From Paracyclopina nana (Eukaryota; Arthropoda; Copepoda; Cyclopoida; Cyclopettidae), in NCBI GenBank assembly GCA_019096065.1, contig JAGUCH010000008.1, positions 5,399,001 to 5,463,000 on the forward strand: 64,000 nt of DNA, given 5' to 3'. Both the position numbers and the translations under genes were made by a program. Below are positions 35,901-43,909 of the stretch, piece by piece (position 1 is the first letter of the stretch; the number at the start of each line of letters is the position of its first letter). The notes below the pieces were generated by a model. It worked only from the letters and a program-made list of their open reading frames with translations, did no database searches and had not been told where the DNA came from.

Positions 35901-36862
35901 TGGTCATGTGTGTCAAATTTGTGTGTCATCAGGGTGCAGTCACCCAAGTCAAATTCTGAAGTGGAAATAATGTCAGAATTACGAAGTAAACACTTCAAAT
36001 AACTCTGACATAGATTAGGAGAAAGGTGATCAAGATTTGCATGCTTTAGAATGTAGTCCTCCACCTGTCTAGAAGGCCTCCCTATAACATTTTTATCTTT
36101 TAAAAACACATCATGTACTGGGATAATCTTATCGACACTCAAAATTTGCCCTGTGAAAGAAACCTTGTCTATCATAAAAGGCAATAATCCTGCATTAGTA
36201 ACCTTTATATTAGCGATTCCTTGTTGATTAGAACGGATGAGGCAATCCTCCTTGCAAAGTTGGATGGCATCGCTTCTTTGGAGACATCCTTCAAAGTGAG
36301 CTAAGGGCCCATTATCCTGGTTCTTCAGCAGCACGGAAATTGTAGCGACACTTCTGGCAGGTATGTACGTCTTCTTCTGAGTTCTGGCCTCAAGTGGAAA
36401 CTTATTTGCAGAGCGGATTTTCATCGATATGGGATCATAAAACAAGCCGGTAGCATGGATCAGGTCAATACCCAAGATCCCATCAAGTGCGAGTCCCTCG
36501 CACACGTAAAATGGCCACTTCAACTGTCGGCCTTCTATCATACAGTCTATTTCATAAAGTCCATTGATCCTTAAAGGGTTTCCGGAAGCACATGTTGCAC
36601 GTAACATCGGAGCGTTTGTAATTCTCTGAGGTCTTAGTTGGGGGGCAATTCTCCTGAATGCCATACGCGATAACAGGGAAATATTGGAGCCAGTGTCAAA
36701 CAACATTTCAAAGGTGGCTCCAAGGCTGTGGATTGATACAAAAGGTCGTTTGGTATTCTCATTCGAGGATAGCAGGCTGAAACTTGTGATTGCGTGAAAA
36801 AGCTCAACGACCTTGCGACGACCAGTGGTGTGGAGCCCACCCTGGTCGTTTACCAGTTTAAA
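32969..36862 (-). CDS. pol: Retrotransposon pol with tandem repeats in place of the RT core
   Basis: The frame is entered from gag by a -1 shift at 36862-36856 and stays open to 32969. Order of parts: aspartic protease (LFDTGSNISLLS, at 36703-36668), linker, the N-terminal end of reverse transcriptase (VHARQFQIPM, then a NILEPCNSPWNSS-type segment and WRPMVEYRNQR), about 490 residues of tandem repeats, then a connection-like segment and integrase. The integrase keeps its zinc finger (H-x4-H and C-x2-C) and the DDE residues (HADLFGPW, IADGGTEF, and Glu in NSAAEVINKH). No YxDD active site and no RNase H residues remain. The C-terminal tail is Pro- and acid-rich, then basic. The array keeps the frame, so a full-length fusion protein is possible. 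Its use is unknown. Confidence 0.88.
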   Translation of the reverse strand, partial: FKLVNDQGGLHTTGRRKVVELFHAITSFSLLSSNENTKRPFVSIHSLGATFEMLFDTGSNISLLSRMAFRRIAPQLRPQRITNAPMLRATCASGNPLRINGLYEIDCMIEGRQLKWPFYVCEGLALDGILGIDLIHATGLFYDPISMKIRSANKFPLEARTQKKTYIPARSVATISVLLKNQDNGPLAHFEGCLQRSDAIQLCKEDCLIRSNQQGIANIKVTNAGLLPFMIDKVSFTGQILSVDKIIPVHDVFLKDKNVIGRPSRQVEDYILKHANLDHLSPNLCQSYLKCLLRNSDIISTSEFDLGDCTLMTHKFDTHDHRPVHARQFQIPMSHLDEINKSIEDWLEMNILEPCNSPWNSSIFCVPKKLTGATAWRPMVEYRNQRIVPVLLRGGEPHNIPVKAIKDMAFLKKPRELLRGGEPRNITFEAMEDMAVLKKSRGLLQGGEPHNITFEAMEDMAVLKKSRGLLQGGEPHNITFEAMEDMAFLKKSRGLLQGGDEPHNITFEAMEDMAVLKKSRGLLQGGEPHNITFEAMEDMAFLKKSRGLLQGGDEPHNITFEAMEGMAVLKKSRGLLQGGEPHNITFEAMEDMAVLEKSQGLLQGGEPHNITFEAIEDMAVLKKSQGLLQGGETHNSTVEAMDDMAVLKKLRELLQSGETHSNSVEAMEAMRDMTVMKKLEAMEDMAVMKRLQESGETHCTTVEAMEDMAVLKKLQKSGETHSNSVEAMEDMAVMKRLQESGETHCSTVEAMEDMAVMKKLQKSGETHSNSVEAMEDMAVMKKLQESGETHSNSVEAMEDMAVMKKLQESGETHSNSVEAMESLAVMKKLRKCIETLSIVVDAIEDRATMRKLQSTDLVIVVDAIEDRATMRKLQSTDLVVAALLSFVKQGLVPRQPKLKWIIKRYGPIFEVMNDLLFVMSGPKSVLAAPAVCHADIISAAHAAVGHKGINKTSERIHEQYFWPSLLTDVEEYISSCWKCDKTKPEQSHPNVELLPHQQPKGPLERVHADLFGPWRDSDGKKYILVIMESVSKYAEFVTLVDKQSDTVPGAIFNRWIARFGLPAVLIADGGTEFTSQLSQSLYNLLREDKSTTSPSHPQCNSAAEVINKHTISYLPKMLDTSSPLSETTRMSPFFLLFGVHPRKPLMDPNMVLDAKIKPENFRKGLLVWLDCPELLKFNPKIPLKSEEPAASIASPMTTTPPLIKQEPDSPPAEEVLIHDDVHEPTQDDQPPDLLSRSNPGSPRKLLNRFRDSFRGGRDPTSSLTRNQARAQRVLIEDQPLPARAPEYKPGRGRPKKK
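34235..35700 (-). repeat. In-frame coding tandem array inside pol (about 19 units)
   Basis: Two related unit types follow each other. First come about ten units of 26-27 residues (GGEPHNITFEAMEDMAVLKK core, 78-81 bp). Then come about nine units of mostly 23 residues (SGETHSNSVEAMEDMAVMKK core, 69 bp), ending in two shortened, diverged copies near 34235-34360. All changes keep the frame. Neighbouring units are nearly identical in places, as after recent unequal exchange. It replaces the RT palm, thumb and RNase H. Confidence 0.92.
36818..36862 (-). promoter_or_regulatory. Programmed -1 ribosomal frameshift signal between gag and pol
   Basis: The heptamer T-TTA-AAC sits in the gag frame at 36862-36856. 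A 6-nt spacer that includes the gag stop codon follows. Next is a stem-loop: ACGACCAG (36849-36842) pairs with CTGGTCGT (36825-36818), and an inner GGTG/CACC pair around a 7-nt loop adds four more base pairs with one bulged A. Slipping by -1 enters pol exactly in frame. UUUAAAC is one of the most efficient known slippery sites. Confidence 0.85.
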
Positions 36863-38004
36863 GGGTTGGAATGGTAGGAGGCACGAACTTCATTGACCTT
36901 ATTTGCCTCCTGCTCTGTTGCTCTTTTACTGCCAGGCCTTGGGTTGTACATGCCCTTAGCAGCATCTGCTTGCCTGGAAAAGCACTCAGCCTCACTATGA
37001 TTCTTCTTGGTGCAATACCAGCAGACCATGTTGGCTCGGAACTGTCCACTTGCAGGACCCCGCACTTGTCCTCGGGCTTGTCCTTGCACTTGTCCTTGCA
37101 CTTGTCCTCGCGCTCCACTTCCATTGATGAGATTCACAAGTGCTCCTAGTGTCAGAGGCTGGTTGTGAGGATTGCTCTCCTGAGCACTGTCGGCTTGCTC
37201 AACAGCATGGACTTCAGGGACTGGTACAGTGGCTTTCTTTTCACTTGACAATGAGGCCTCTACACGCTTAGCAACCTTTAAGATTGCCTTAAGGTCCGTG
37301 ATGTTATGCACGATCACCTGCTTCTTGATGGCAGGTAACAGACCTTGAATGAACTTTCGCCGGCATGCGAACACATATGCGCTCCTCTTGCACATTTCTA
37401 CGGCAGCATCATTTGTGGCATACTCGCCCTCACCAAGGACGATGAAAGTTTCCATTAGGGTCATGACTCCAGTTTTTACACGGTCATAGAAATCCCGCAC
37501 GGATTCTGATGCCTCCTGCACCAGGCTGTCCTCGATTGCGGACTGTTCGGCTAAAGTGGCCTCATGGTGCCAATGATCCAGGAACTCCTTCTTCAGACCA
37601 GATACTCCACTCCACTCTTTAGGAGCAAATCCCTCTTCCTTTAGGGTGTTATACCATTGTGCTGCCTTGGCTTTGAGTGCCATGGCAGCGTACATGGCTG
37701 TCATTTCGTCCGTCCATCTTTGCGGCTGTCCAGCTGGGATGTTTTCGTTGGCAAGGGCTCTTAAATCGTCGATCCTCCTAGCCCATGCTCGTGCTTGCAG
37801 CTTGTCAACTGCAGGGTCCCCACTAAATTCGGGTACATCAATTGCCTTGATATTACGCTGAGCCATAGTGAACAGACATTGTTGAGGAAATGCGGAGGTT
37901 TCTGTGTTATCCTCTTGTGGTGGAGCAGTAGGTGGAATTGTTCCCTCTGATGAAGCCTCTTCGTAAAATTCGTCCTCATAATATTCGTCCTCACTATCAG
38001 CCAT
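36850..38004 (-). CDS. gag: Retrotransposon Gag
   Basis: 384 residues from the ATG at 38004, 70 bp inside the 5' LTR edge. The N-terminus is very acidic (DSEDEYYEDEFYEE). A Gag-like central part follows, with a WYNTL...FLDHW-type segment. Near residue 330 is a CCHC zinc knuckle, C-WY-C-TKKN-H-SEAE-C, which binds the element's RNA. Product role by family: forms the virus-like particle. The stop at 36850-36852 is inside the frameshift signal, so most ribosomes make Gag alone. Confidence 0.88.
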   Translation of the reverse strand: MADSEDEYYEDEFYEEASSEGTIPPTAPPQEDNTETSAFPQQCLFTMAQRNIKAIDVPEFSGDPAVDKLQARAWARRIDDLRALANENIPAGQPQRWTDEMTAMYAAMALKAKAAQWYNTLKEEGFAPKEWSGVSGLKKEFLDHWHHEATLAEQSAIEDSLVQEASESVRDFYDRVKTGVMTLMETFIVLGEGEYATNDAAVEMCKRSAYVFACRRKFIQGLLPAIKKQVIVHNITDLKAILKVAKRVEASLSSEKKATVPVPEVHAVEQADSAQESNPHNQPLTLGALVNLINGSGARGQVQGQVQGQARGQVRGPASGQFRANMVCWYCTKKNHSEAECFSRQADAAKGMYNPRPGSKRATEQEANKVNEVRASYHSNPLNW

Positions 38005-38054
38005 TTAAATAGGACTCAGCATCACTCACTTCTCATTCCCTCCAGGGCTGCAGG

Positions 38055-38071
38055 TAAGTGAGCTGCCACCA
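38055..38071 (-). other. Primer-binding site, probably for tRNA-Leu
   Basis: Two bases after the 5' LTR the minus strand reads TGGTGGCAGC, the complement of a 3' tRNA end ...GCTGCCACCA. From general knowledge this fits tRNA-Leu of the UAG/AAG group over about ten bases, after which the match fails. The tRNA identity is an inference. Confidence 0.55.
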
Positions 38072-38073
38072 GT

Positions 38074-38314
38074 TGTTGTGAATTTTGGTGTCTACATTAT
38101 GGAACTTGACTTCTCTCGTACAAAGCCACAACTGAGTTTATTTCTCAACCAAACACTGTATATACAATGTACTGTCAAGGTGAAATCGCATTGTACATCC
38201 TGCTAGGTGAAAGTGTGGTTAGGCAGCGCGGCTCGTACTATGCTACTATACTACTATATTACTGAAGGATGACGCGCTAGCGCCATGAATGATGAAAGTT
38301 ATAAAAACATAACA
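38074..38314 (-). repeat. 5' LTR of the retrotransposon
   Basis: 241 bp, TG...CA, identical by eye to the other LTR. It contains the presumed promoter and poly(A) information of the element, but no TATA box was assigned. Confidence 0.93.
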
Positions 38315-40307
38315 CCTGCATGCTAAAGTAAAGTGCTCTTAAACTTAATTGAAATTGTGCAGACCAAGAACATTAACAACATGGCTTTCAGGAAACAGCA
38401 CAATTTGCTCATATTTGTAATTATATTGAAGCTCTATACCGCAATATATGTTCTTTGTGCTCGCTAAACCTTTGGCTTAGTATTGTAGTACCTTAACTTG
38501 TAGCCATAGGGAACCGTAAAACGGTACCATATTTATCCTACCGGCGAGCTCATAAGATTTCAGACGGCTGATCGCTGCTTACGCTGCGCCGTCTGAATTA
38601 GCAAAATGCCTCATTTTTTTTATTTTCTTTCGCAAGGTGTAATTTTCACAAGCTTAAGTAGAGCCTATGTTTCAAATAGACCAATTATATTTACATCTCA
38701 CTATAGTAAGAGTGGTACAAGATGATCTATAATATAAGGTGAGTGGTATATTTCCTGAAATTCCATCTTTTCCTTTGGGCTGGCTTACGGGCAAGGTAGA
38801 GCACTAATTAAAAGTGTTCCCAGATTGACACACTAAATTAAAGTGGCTTTTTTACACTGGCTCTTTTTGACTATTTTGTACAGTTCACATCTAGTAGCTC
38901 ATTTGATGAACGTGTCAACTACGCTCGCGCACTGATGACGTCAAGCCGTCTGAACTCAGTGGCATATAGTGCATTCAGCCAGAGCAGTAAATTGAGTAAA
39001 GAGTATAATAAACTCAGTTTGACTAACAACAACAAGTACTGACTAAAAAACGAGCGTATGTGTTAGGCCACTAAAATGTAGCCTTGTATCTTGCCTTAAG
39101 CAAGAAAATGTCCCTGCTATTTCTTCTTCTGTCCCTCAAAATGATGAATGGATCTAAAAAAACTTGGATTACAATTCTAGAATTTAAAATATGAGCTCTA
39201 AAAAATTTGTTTTCTTTTTTGAATTTCCCGCTCAAATTGATGTGCAGTCTTGTCAGAGTTATCTGTATGGTTTTTGACAACAATCGACTTTTTGTTTGGA
39301 AAAAAGCCAATTGCTCTGATTAACTTGACTTAAAAAAACCACATCTAAAACACTGTTATCAACAAAATTCACATGCGAACCAACTAATAGTAAACAAAAC
39401 GTTTTTTGGAATTGTTGGGACCAAAATGGCAAAGAAAGTGCTCATTTTGAGCTTGTAACAGCACAATTGATTCAAGGATTAGATTGGTACCATTTTGAGT
39501 AAGATTCTTGAAAGTCAAGGAATTTTGGATCATCAGTCACATCATATCCAGACCTGAGTATGATGGATCAAATCAGAATAAATAGCCTTACTTTTTGTAG
39601 CTCTGCTCTGTGTGAGTTCAAAACAAAAAAGTTCATCTGGTGTGGATTCAATAAAAATGGCTAATTTTTCAGCAAATAAGCCATTACTTGTAATAAGTTG
39701 AGGAAACAAAATTTTCTGGTAATCATGATTGCCATGCTATAGTTGTTGTACTGGCATGGAAAAACTGGGAAAACGCAAGCCTTAAAGTAGCAATTTTGCA
39801 AATAGTTATTCTAAAAATTGGCTTTTCTGTAAACTTTATGACTATTTTCGGTTTTATCTGGCTACACTGAAGAAAGTGAGAGAGGGGAGAAGAAAAAGTG
39901 GGAGTGGGAAAGCAGATATGGATAGTTTATTAAATGATTTTTTAAATTTTTCTTTACAAGAATGAGTTATGTGGGTGGGAAAAAAACTAAGATTTGTACC
40001 TGCACGAGCTAGAAATATGTGCTTATGGTGCAAATCGATGAATTTTGAAGAATCCTTTGTTCAATGGCAGCATCTCTGCTAGCATGTGCCTGCCCCCCGC
40101 CAAATGGCAGAATACGTAAGAAAGCTGTGAAATTAGTCTATTTCAGCAAAACTGAGCAAGCAGAGTGGCCCTCTCTATTTATTGCCCTGCATTCAGCTTG
40201 ACTTCGGGTTCCTATAGCTGATGGAATGCAAACATTTCTTTTTTCACACCCACCCATTTGAAACTTTCAGTAACGTTGGGATATTGCACTGCACCAAATC
40301 AATAGCA
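38315..40307. other. Intergenic DNA upstream of the ionotropic-receptor pair
   Basis: No gene is seen. A 10-bp inverted repeat (TTCAGACGGC at 38559-38568 and its complement at 38588-38597) encloses a GC-rich loop. A third copy of the right arm lies at 38945-38954. The rest is AT-rich, with an in-frame ATG at 40221 that could extend the first receptor. Confidence 0.4.
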
Positions 40308-41984
40308 ATGAGGATCAACTTTATTTTGTCATGGTTTGTGCTTTTTAAGTGTTCCGTTCAGGCTTTAGATAATATAGAAATAACTGAAAATCTGAAAAAA
40401 TTAGCGTGGACCTCAGCTAATTTTATTGACGACTCATCAATAATCAATGGTACATTTTCACTATTGAAAACTGCCTCGAATGAGGACATTTATGTGAAGC
40501 TGACCAAGAATGTTTCTAGATCTGCAAAGAATGTGCTTCTATCACGTGATTGGCAACTAATAAGATCTTGCTTGCAAAGCAGTTATCCCAACAACTGCTT
40601 TCTATTGAATGATATACACTCAAACTTATTGAAAAGCTTTAAGAAACCATCTAGCTTTTTTTGTCTGAGAGGTGGGCAGATTTACTTGACTTTCACATTT
40701 AGAAATCAAAGCAGTATGGCTGAAAATTTGTGGATACCAGGTCAAGGGTTTCAAAGGCTCAGTCTCAATGGAGCATCCTTGTATCTTTTGCATAAAGACT
40801 TTGATTGGTTAGCTGTCGCTCAAAGTTGCAAGAACAAAGTCTTGGGCCAGGATTGTACCCTAAAAGGACCAATCATGGATTACTGGAACGAGATGAAAGA
40901 ACAGCTTAATTTTAGCACGAAGATTGATATATTTCATGGTGGTTGGGGAGTCACTCCCATCAATGGGAATTGGAGCAATCCTAATGAGTTTGCAGGAACT
41001 TTGTTTGGTTCAATCATCCAAAATATGGCTGACTTACCCACATCCTATTACTTGGCAACTCTTGAACGAACTAACCATGTTTCACTTTCCTTACCTACAA
41101 CCTTATCAAAGTTTAGGCTTTTTTACAACAAAGCCAAACTGCCTCAGAATCCGGATTGGACCAAGTTTTCTAGGCCGTTTACCAAATCAACATGGCTGAT
41201 CTTCCTTTCCATAATTGTCATCCTGACCGGCTTTCACTTTTGGTCCTCTTATATGAAATTAAATGAAACCGTAAGAGTTGTTGAGCTATGTGGATGGCTC
41301 ATGTTTGTTTTCATGTTTGCTTTCTATAACGGAGCTTTGACCATGTTTTTCACGAGTGCTTCTAAACCTCCTGCTCAAGACTTGAGAGGAGTCATGCGAG
41401 CCTTTCCAAAATGGAAATTATTGATACACCCAGACAATGATGTTGTGTTTCAGCCAGCAGCAGCATCTGGAGATCCAGACTATGAAGTATTCTTCAGAAA
41501 AGCTCAAGTACATTAAAACAATTTAGAAACACTTTTTGTTCTGCAGCCATTTTGGAACAGAGTGCTAGCAAATCCGAAATTTTACAAACATAACACTTCA
41601 TCAGCAATTAAGAAGCTCAATGAAGAGTCTGGACTTGTTTACTTTGGCAATGAATGGAACTTTAGGCATACTTTGAGGAATAACTTGATGTCAATCTTAG
41701 ATCATAAAAGCGAAATTGTCAGTTTTGGCAAAGCAGAGAAAAAAGGGCATGCATTTGTTATGCCCCTTAATTCCCCGTTTGTGCAAGTCATCAATTATGG
41801 TATCCTTCTCCGGTTGGAAGCTGGAAAAGTCATTTATAAAAAGGAAATGGCTCTTGAATATCCTCCCACAAATGATTTGGCCGATATGGGATTGACTTTA
41901 AATGATTTTGTATTGCTGATATCTATTTTTGGTAGTAGCTGTGTACTTGCATTGCTCATATTCTGTTGCGAAAAGGCCAAATGA
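40308..41984 (+). CDS. Ionotropic-receptor-like (IR) protein, copy 1
   Basis: Two exons, 40308-41486 and 41547-41984 (60-bp GT-AG intron), give 538 residues. The start at 40308 yields a signal peptide (MRINFILSWFVLFKCSVQA); the in-frame ATG at 40221 would bury it. The parts are typical of divergent iGluR-like receptors: a ligand-binding S1 lobe (HGGWGVTPINGNWSNPNEF), transmembrane segment 1 (WLIFLSIIVILTGFHFW), the pore-to-TM2 region (FMFAFYNGALTMFFTSASKPP), an S2 lobe and a last transmembrane segment (FVLLISIFGSSCVLALLIF). The donor was chosen because it aligns DPDYE-PFWNRV with DPDYKGFWDRV of copy 2. Family role: ligand-gated cation channels in chemosensory dendrites. The ligand is unknown. 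Confidence 0.78.
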
Positions 41985-42080
41985 AGCCCTAGTTTTTATT
42001 GGAAGATTGGACTATTCTTTATCCCACCCTGAAAGCAAATATCACTGTTGAGCCCAGTTTGTTAGTAATAATTGAAAGTT

Positions 42081-43727
42081 ATGAACCACTGTTACATTAA
42101 ACTTGTTCTGTTGGCTATTTTTGGCCAAAGATCATTTGGGTCACGTCCTGATATTAGTAGGTTACTACTAGCTTTGGATAATTTGACTTGGACAAATGTT
42201 AACCTGATTCATGATGAAAGACCCAACCGCAATTTCAGAGGATTAATAAAAGCTGCTTCATCAAGCAACGTTTATGTCAAGATTGTGCAAAGTGTTGACT
42301 CTGACAGCAGAAATGTTGTCATCAATCAAAATCAAAGTTTAGTCGAAGATTGTATCATCAGCAGCAAACCTAACAGTTGCTTGATTTTGTCTGAAGCTCC
42401 ACGAAATCATTACAAAAATATACGGAAGCCCAGAAGTTTTTTTACCAGCAGAGGCGAGGAAATTTTGCTAACATTTACTTTCAGAAACCAAAGCACAATT
42501 GCTGAAAATGTGTGGCAAAAAATTGGGGGAGTAATGAAGTATGACCTAAAAGGAGGGATTATGACTGCCATACACAAAGATTGGCCTAAGTTTGCATCAT
42601 GGCTCTCTTGTAAAGATGAAGTGAATGACATGGATTGCTCCTTGGAAGGAATTATTAATAGTTATCTGGAGGCTTTCAAAGAAGTTGCAAATTTGAGCAC
42701 ATCTGTTGATTTGTTTCATGGTGAATGGGGCACCACTCCCAAAAATGGAAATTGGAGTGATAAAAATGCCTTTTCAGGCACATCACTAGAAAAAATAATG
42801 GCCCATGAATGTGACTTCTTGACAGTGTATTTTACACCAATAATTGAAAGAAGAGAATATTTGTCATTTTCCCATTCACTCACAGTGAAAAAGCATGCTC
42901 TTTTTTTCAACAGAGCTTTGCTGCCTGAAGATCCAGATTGGACCAAGTTTCAGCGCCCTTTCACAAATGAAGTATGGATTGCCTGCAGTGCCATAATTAC
43001 CATCATCAGCTGCATGTCCATCTTCTTGCAGAAGATTGATGCTACCTCTGCAAACAATTTAACAATTCTTACTTTTTGGCTTTCTTTTGTGTTTGTTTTC
43101 GCCTATCATAATGGAGCTTTAACCATGTTCTTTACTAGCTTGCCTAAGCCACCTGCATCAGATATGAGAGGAGTTATGCAATCTTTTCCAAAATGGAAAC
43201 TATTGATAGGTGATGATGAAGCAATATTCTTTCAGCCTGCTGCTTCTCAGGGTGATCCTGACTACAAAGGGTTCTGGGACAGAGTTCAGGCCCATCCAAA
43301 TTTGTACATGGCTAGTTATGACTTGGCTGCTCAGAGACTTGTTCATGAGCGAGGTTGGGTATTTTTTGGCATTGAAGAGTTCTTCATGAAGGCAATAGAG
43401 GAGCAAAGCATTCATGGTATGGATAGCAACATAATCAGCTTTGGCAAACCTCTCAAAATGCAAAACTCATTCATGCTGCCTTTACACTCACCTTTTGCTG
43501 AAGTCATCAACTACTCCATCCTTAAAATGACTGAAAAGGGGGTATCTGACATTATCTTCAAAAGGAGACAGTCAAGTGTTTTACCCCCTCATTCAGAATC
43601 AGTTAAAGGACTTAGTGTTAATGATGTCATTCTTTTGTTTGTTCTCATGGCAATTGTAGCTTTTGTTTCTTCTTTAATTCTTGCTGCTGAGATTTATTCT
43701 TGCCGCTTTAAGAATGGGTCCAACTGA
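42081..43727 (+). CDS. Ionotropic-receptor-like (IR) protein, copy 2
   Basis: An intronless frame of 548 residues in tandem with copy 1, only 96 bp downstream of it. It has a signal peptide (MNHCYIKLVLLAIFGQRSFG), a matching S1 lobe (HGEWGTTPKNGNWSDKNAF), TM1 (EVWIACSAIITIISCMSIF), the pore region (FVFAYHNGALTMFFTSLPKPP), an S2 lobe (FQPAASQGDPDY) and TM3 (VILLFVLMAIVAFVSSLIL). The long amino-terminal domain of true glutamate receptors is absent, as usual for IRs. ATG 42081 was chosen; the TTG at 42072 is not a likely start. The pair clearly arose by local duplication, and the intron of copy 1 was gained there or lost here. Confidence 0.8.
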   Translation: MNHCYIKLVLLAIFGQRSFGSRPDISRLLLALDNLTWTNVNLIHDERPNRNFRGLIKAASSSNVYVKIVQSVDSDSRNVVINQNQSLVEDCIISSKPNSCLILSEAPRNHYKNIRKPRSFFTSRGEEILLTFTFRNQSTIAENVWQKIGGVMKYDLKGGIMTAIHKDWPKFASWLSCKDEVNDMDCSLEGIINSYLEAFKEVANLSTSVDLFHGEWGTTPKNGNWSDKNAFSGTSLEKIMAHECDFLTVYFTPIIERREYLSFSHSLTVKKHALFFNRALLPEDPDWTKFQRPFTNEVWIACSAIITIISCMSIFLQKIDATSANNLTILTFWLSFVFVFAYHNGALTMFFTSLPKPPASDMRGVMQSFPKWKLLIGDDEAIFFQPAASQGDPDYKGFWDRVQAHPNLYMASYDLAAQRLVHERGWVFFGIEEFFMKAIEEQSIHGMDSNIISFGKPLKMQNSFMLPLHSPFAEVINYSILKMTEKGVSDIIFKRRQSSVLPPHSESVKGLSVNDVILLFVLMAIVAFVSSLILAAEIYSCRFKNGSN

Positions 43728-43903
43728 GCATAAACTTTCTTCCTCAATCCTATGTAATTTATTTCAGGTAAAAGATGCAATTGATGCTTTAGTTAGGTAT
43801 TGTGAAGAAATGAATCTCTTTGACTTGGAGGCTTTCATTCAATCAAAGTGGTTTTCATTGACATAGTAGCAAGCGCTTATTGTGTATTCTTTCAAAATTA
43901 GCA

Positions 43904-43909
43904 AATAAA
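43904..43909 (+). terminator. AATAAA poly(A) signal, candidate for IR copy 2
   Basis: It lies 177 bp after the stop and directly before the stop codon of the convergent GGT gene, so the two 3' ends nearly touch. Confidence 0.45.

Larger units (their letters stand above)
32569..38314 (-). mobile_element. Complete Ty3/gypsy-type LTR retrotransposon lacking its RT core
   Basis: 5746 bp bounded by two direct 241-bp LTRs that start TG and end CA. The target-site duplication CCTG lies at 32565-32568 and 38315-38318. In minus-strand order it has: 5' LTR, primer-binding site, gag, a -1 frameshift signal, protease, the start of RT, a 1.46-kb in-frame repeat array, integrase, polypurine tract and 3' LTR. 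The order protease-RT-integrase and the integrase type place it with Ty3/gypsy. No LTR differences were seen by eye, so the insertion is young. RT palm and RNase H are missing, so the copy cannot reverse-transcribe itself and must depend on a relative, unless the array expanded after insertion. Confidence 0.92.

Noticed and set aside
41487..41516. Donor GTACAT at 41508 for IR copy 1
   Set aside because: It would leave a 39-bp intron and extra residues; the donor at 41487 gives 60 bp and aligns with copy 2.
43681..43866. 61-codon plus frame overlapping the end of IR copy 2
   Set aside because: Out of frame with the receptor and lacks any motif; probably 3' UTR.
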